NCBI GenBank assembly: GCA_035655435.1
Contig: DASRUN010000063.1
Span: 1 to 11,519, forward strand
Reading direction: 5' to 3'
Source: UBA493 sp035655435
GTDB lineage: Archaea > Iainarchaeota > Iainarchaeia > Iainarchaeales > Iainarchaeaceae
DNA length: 11,519 nucleotides
Both the position numbers and the translations under genes were made by a program. The notes below the pieces were generated by a model. The model had not been told where the DNA came from, ran no database searches, and saw only the letters and a list, made by a program, of their open reading frames with translations. Positions 9,988 to 11,519 of the stretch are shown here, piece by piece; position 1 is the first letter of the stretch; every line of letters starts with the position of its first letter.

Positions 9988-11106
9988 ATGGGAAAGACAA
10001 TTGTTTTGGGGGTTACCGGAAGCATTGCTTCTGTTCGCGCTTTTGATTTGATCCGCGAGCTCAGGAAAAACGGTTTTAGTGTTCAGGTTGTTGCAAGCAA
10101 AGCATCTCTAGAACTTATTGGAGAAAAGGCTTTGGAGTGGGCTGCCGGAAGTAAAGTGATTTCGGAAATTTCCGGGAAAACCGAACACATAAAATTTTTC
10201 GGGAAAAACGGAAGCGCTGAGTTACTTTTGATTGCGCCGGCAACAGCTAATACGATTTCTAAAATTGCAATGGGAATAGATGATACTCCAATTACTACTT
10301 TTGCCACAACCGCTATAGGAAGCGGAAAACCTGTTCTTTTGGCGCCTGCAATGCACGAACCAATGTACGGAAACCCGATTGTGAAAAAGAATTTGGAATT
10401 GTTGAAAAAAAGAAATGTGAAAATCATAGAGCCTTTTATTGAGGATGAAAAAGCCAAAATGGAAAATGTGGGAAAAATTGTTAAGGAAGTTAAGAAGGCG
10501 TTGGGTGAAAAGAATTTTGTCGGAGTAAAAGTTTTGGTTGCGAACGGAGCAACGTATTCCAAAATCGATCCAATGCGGGTTATTACAAATTTGTCTTCCG
10601 GAAAAATGGGAAGAGCGATTGCGGAGCAATTGGAATTGGGCGGAGCGGACATTTCTCTTATTGAAGGAACTGAGCACACAAAATTTTATTCAAAAATAAT
10701 GGCAGAATTGGAAAATATGTTTGATTGGTTTGTGTGTCCGGCTGCAATTAATGATTTTGCCGCGGTTGAAAGTACAAACAAATTGAGTTCCGGAAAAAAA
10801 TTGAATTTGGAACTAACTCCGGCGCCGAAATTGCTGCAGGATGTTAGAAAAAAATATCCAAAATTAAAAATCTGTGCTTTCAAAGCGGAAACAAACAAAA
10901 GCAAAAAAGAACTTGAGAAAATTGGATTGGAGTTTTTGAAAAAAAACAAATTCCAATTGGTTGTTGTGAATGATATTTCGAAAAATCCGGCCGGAGAAGA
11001 TTCGAGCGAAATGGGAATTGTTTCAAAAAAAGAAATTGTTTGGGTTAAAGGAACGAAAGAGAAAATTGCGGAACAGATTGTTGGGGAAATGGAGAAAGTT
11101 TTATGA
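9988..11106 (+). CDS. coaBC: bifunctional CoaBC (phosphopantothenoylcysteine synthetase/decarboxylase)
   Basis: CoaBC joins 4'-phosphopantothenate to cysteine and decarboxylates the product to 4'-phosphopantetheine in coenzyme A synthesis. The FMN-binding decarboxylase half (1-175) has GVTGSIA (8-14), His67 in HIKF, PATANT (84-89) and PAMHEPMYGNP (120-130). The synthetase half (180-372) has GATYSKID (187-194), RVITNLSSGKMG (197-208), PAAINDF (251-257), KLSSGKKLNLELT (265-277), AFKAETN (297-303) and VVVND (325-329). Two features differ from bacterial enzymes: the Asn of PXMNXXMW is His123, and there is no Cys before residue 250, so the flap cysteine is missing; KAKMENVGKI (155-164) occupies that region, as I recall for archaeal forms. 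Length (372) is typical. Its stop overlaps the next gene's start (ATGA). Confidence 0.95.
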   Translation: MGKTIVLGVTGSIASVRAFDLIRELRKNGFSVQVVASKASLELIGEKALEWAAGSKVISEISGKTEHIKFFGKNGSAELLLIAPATANTISKIAMGIDDTPITTFATTAIGSGKPVLLAPAMHEPMYGNPIVKKNLELLKKRNVKIIEPFIEDEKAKMENVGKIVKEVKKALGEKNFVGVKVLVANGATYSKIDPMRVITNLSSGKMGRAIAEQLELGGADISLIEGTEHTKFYSKIMAELENMFDWFVCPAAINDFAAVESTNKLSSGKKLNLELTPAPKLLQDVRKKYPKLKICAFKAETNKSKKELEKIGLEFLKKNKFQLVVVNDISKNPAGEDSSEMGIVSKKEIVWVKGTKEKIAEQIVGEMEKVL

Positions 11107-11519
11107 GCCCGGCTAGAATAAAAAAAAGAAAAGTAAGAGTTAAGATTAAAGATATGAAGTTTCCCGGGGAAAAAAGATTAAGGGAAATGGAAGGAGAATA
11201 CACTCTTGGAAAAATGGGGCAAAAGAAAATATTTGGAGGAAAAATTGGCAGAGGAATCGGGTTTGAAAGAAGAAAATTCACAAAAGAGGCGCAACAAGAA
11301 TTTGATAAAAATTCTAAAGTGAGCGGAACCCCTGGATATCTTTATGAAAATGCGGGAGCTCATTTGAGAGGTTATTTTACTAAATTAAAGGATATTATTT
11401 TGGATGATAGGTTTCCGCTTTGGCATAGGAAAGAGGCTTTACAAAAACTCAGAGTGCTTGAGAAAAATCTTCAAATTCCTGAACAGCACAAATTAAAAAA
11501 GATTCCAAAAGAATTGGAA
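11103..11519 (+). CDS. hypothetical basic protein, partial (runs off the window)
   Basis: An open frame from ATG 11103 to the window end, at least 139 residues with no stop. It overlaps the coaBC stop codon by 4 bases (ATGA), so it is co-transcribed and translationally coupled. The N-terminus is very basic (ARIKKRKVRVKIKDMKFPGEKR, split across residues 4-25). A Gly/Lys-rich stretch follows (about 40-56, GQKKIFGGKIGRGIGFE), then a Lys/Leu-rich helical region (about 90-139). No membrane segment or known motif is seen, and I do not recognise it. Lys/Gly richness suggests RNA or DNA contact. A link to coenzyme A synthesis is not evident despite the coupling. Confidence 0.7.
   Translation, partial: MSPARIKKRKVRVKIKDMKFPGEKRLREMEGEYTLGKMGQKKIFGGKIGRGIGFERRKFTKEAQQEFDKNSKVSGTPGYLYENAGAHLRGYFTKLKDIILDDRFPLWHRKEALQKLRVLEKNLQIPEQHKLKKIPKELE

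Noticed and set aside
10083..10679. Open frames antisense to coaBC
   Set aside because: The plus-strand frame holds all CoaBC motifs; the antisense products are low-complexity Ser/Phe/Ile shadows.
1..11519. Transposase, integrase or other mobility gene that could move the TA cassettes
   Set aside because: None of the real frames shows DDE, HUH, serine or tyrosine recombinase motifs; movement would need enzymes from elsewhere or plain recombination.

Overview
The window looks like a piece of an AT-rich archaeal genome, most likely from a small-genome DPANN-type lineage (Diapherotrites or Micrarchaeota-like). This placement is inference from gene content, not from a marker phylogeny. The archaeal signs are a Taw1 wyosine-base enzyme, a class III (EppA-type) pilin signal, an archaeal-type CoaBC, a CdpB-like PRC-barrel protein and an NFACT (Rqc2/NEMF-type) protein. 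Most genes have an archaeal TATA box (TTTATATA, TTTAAATA and similar) whose centre lies about 24-28 bases before the start codon, so most transcripts should be leaderless. There is no rRNA, tRNA or CRISPR array.

Layout. 1-334: no gene; a GC-rich hairpin, a nested hairpin with a U-tract readable on the minus strand (possible small RNA), and an AT-rich stretch. 335-979: unknown coiled-coil protein. 1056-1590: ribbon-helix-helix-like antitoxin and MazF/PemK toxin in a normal overlapping operon. 1644-1844 (-): tiny membrane protein. 2081-2532: RelE toxin (+) and RelB-like antitoxin (-), meeting tail to tail. 2573-3703 (-): taw1. 3788-4401: PIN toxin (+) and small basic antitoxin-like protein (-), tail to tail. 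4547-5644 (-): pentein-fold deiminase/amidinotransferase relative. 5787-6275: unknown basic protein. 6456-6719: PRC-barrel protein. 6725-7849 (-): NFACT N/M-domain protein lacking the NFACT-R domain. 7903-8358: class III pilin-like protein with a Cys-rich tail and a hairpin-rich N-terminal coding segment. 8485-9148: conventional VapBC. 9244-9877: tiny basic protein (+) and PIN toxin (-), tail to tail. 9988-11106: coaBC, translationally coupled to a basic hypothetical protein (11103 to the window end).

How it works together. Housekeeping genes (taw1, coaBC, NFACT, PRC-barrel) are interleaved with five toxin-antitoxin (TA) modules in 11.5 kb. Three of the five are convergent, with the 3' ends of toxin and antitoxin genes overlapping by 4-25 bp, instead of the usual co-directional operon. 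The three PIN modules lie between imperfect direct repeats of 17-20 bp spaced 773, 795 and 816 bp apart. The pattern suggests small cassettes of about 0.8 kb inserted between housekeeping genes, and mutual 3' antisense control between toxin and antitoxin messages. These two points are the best candidates for something undescribed.
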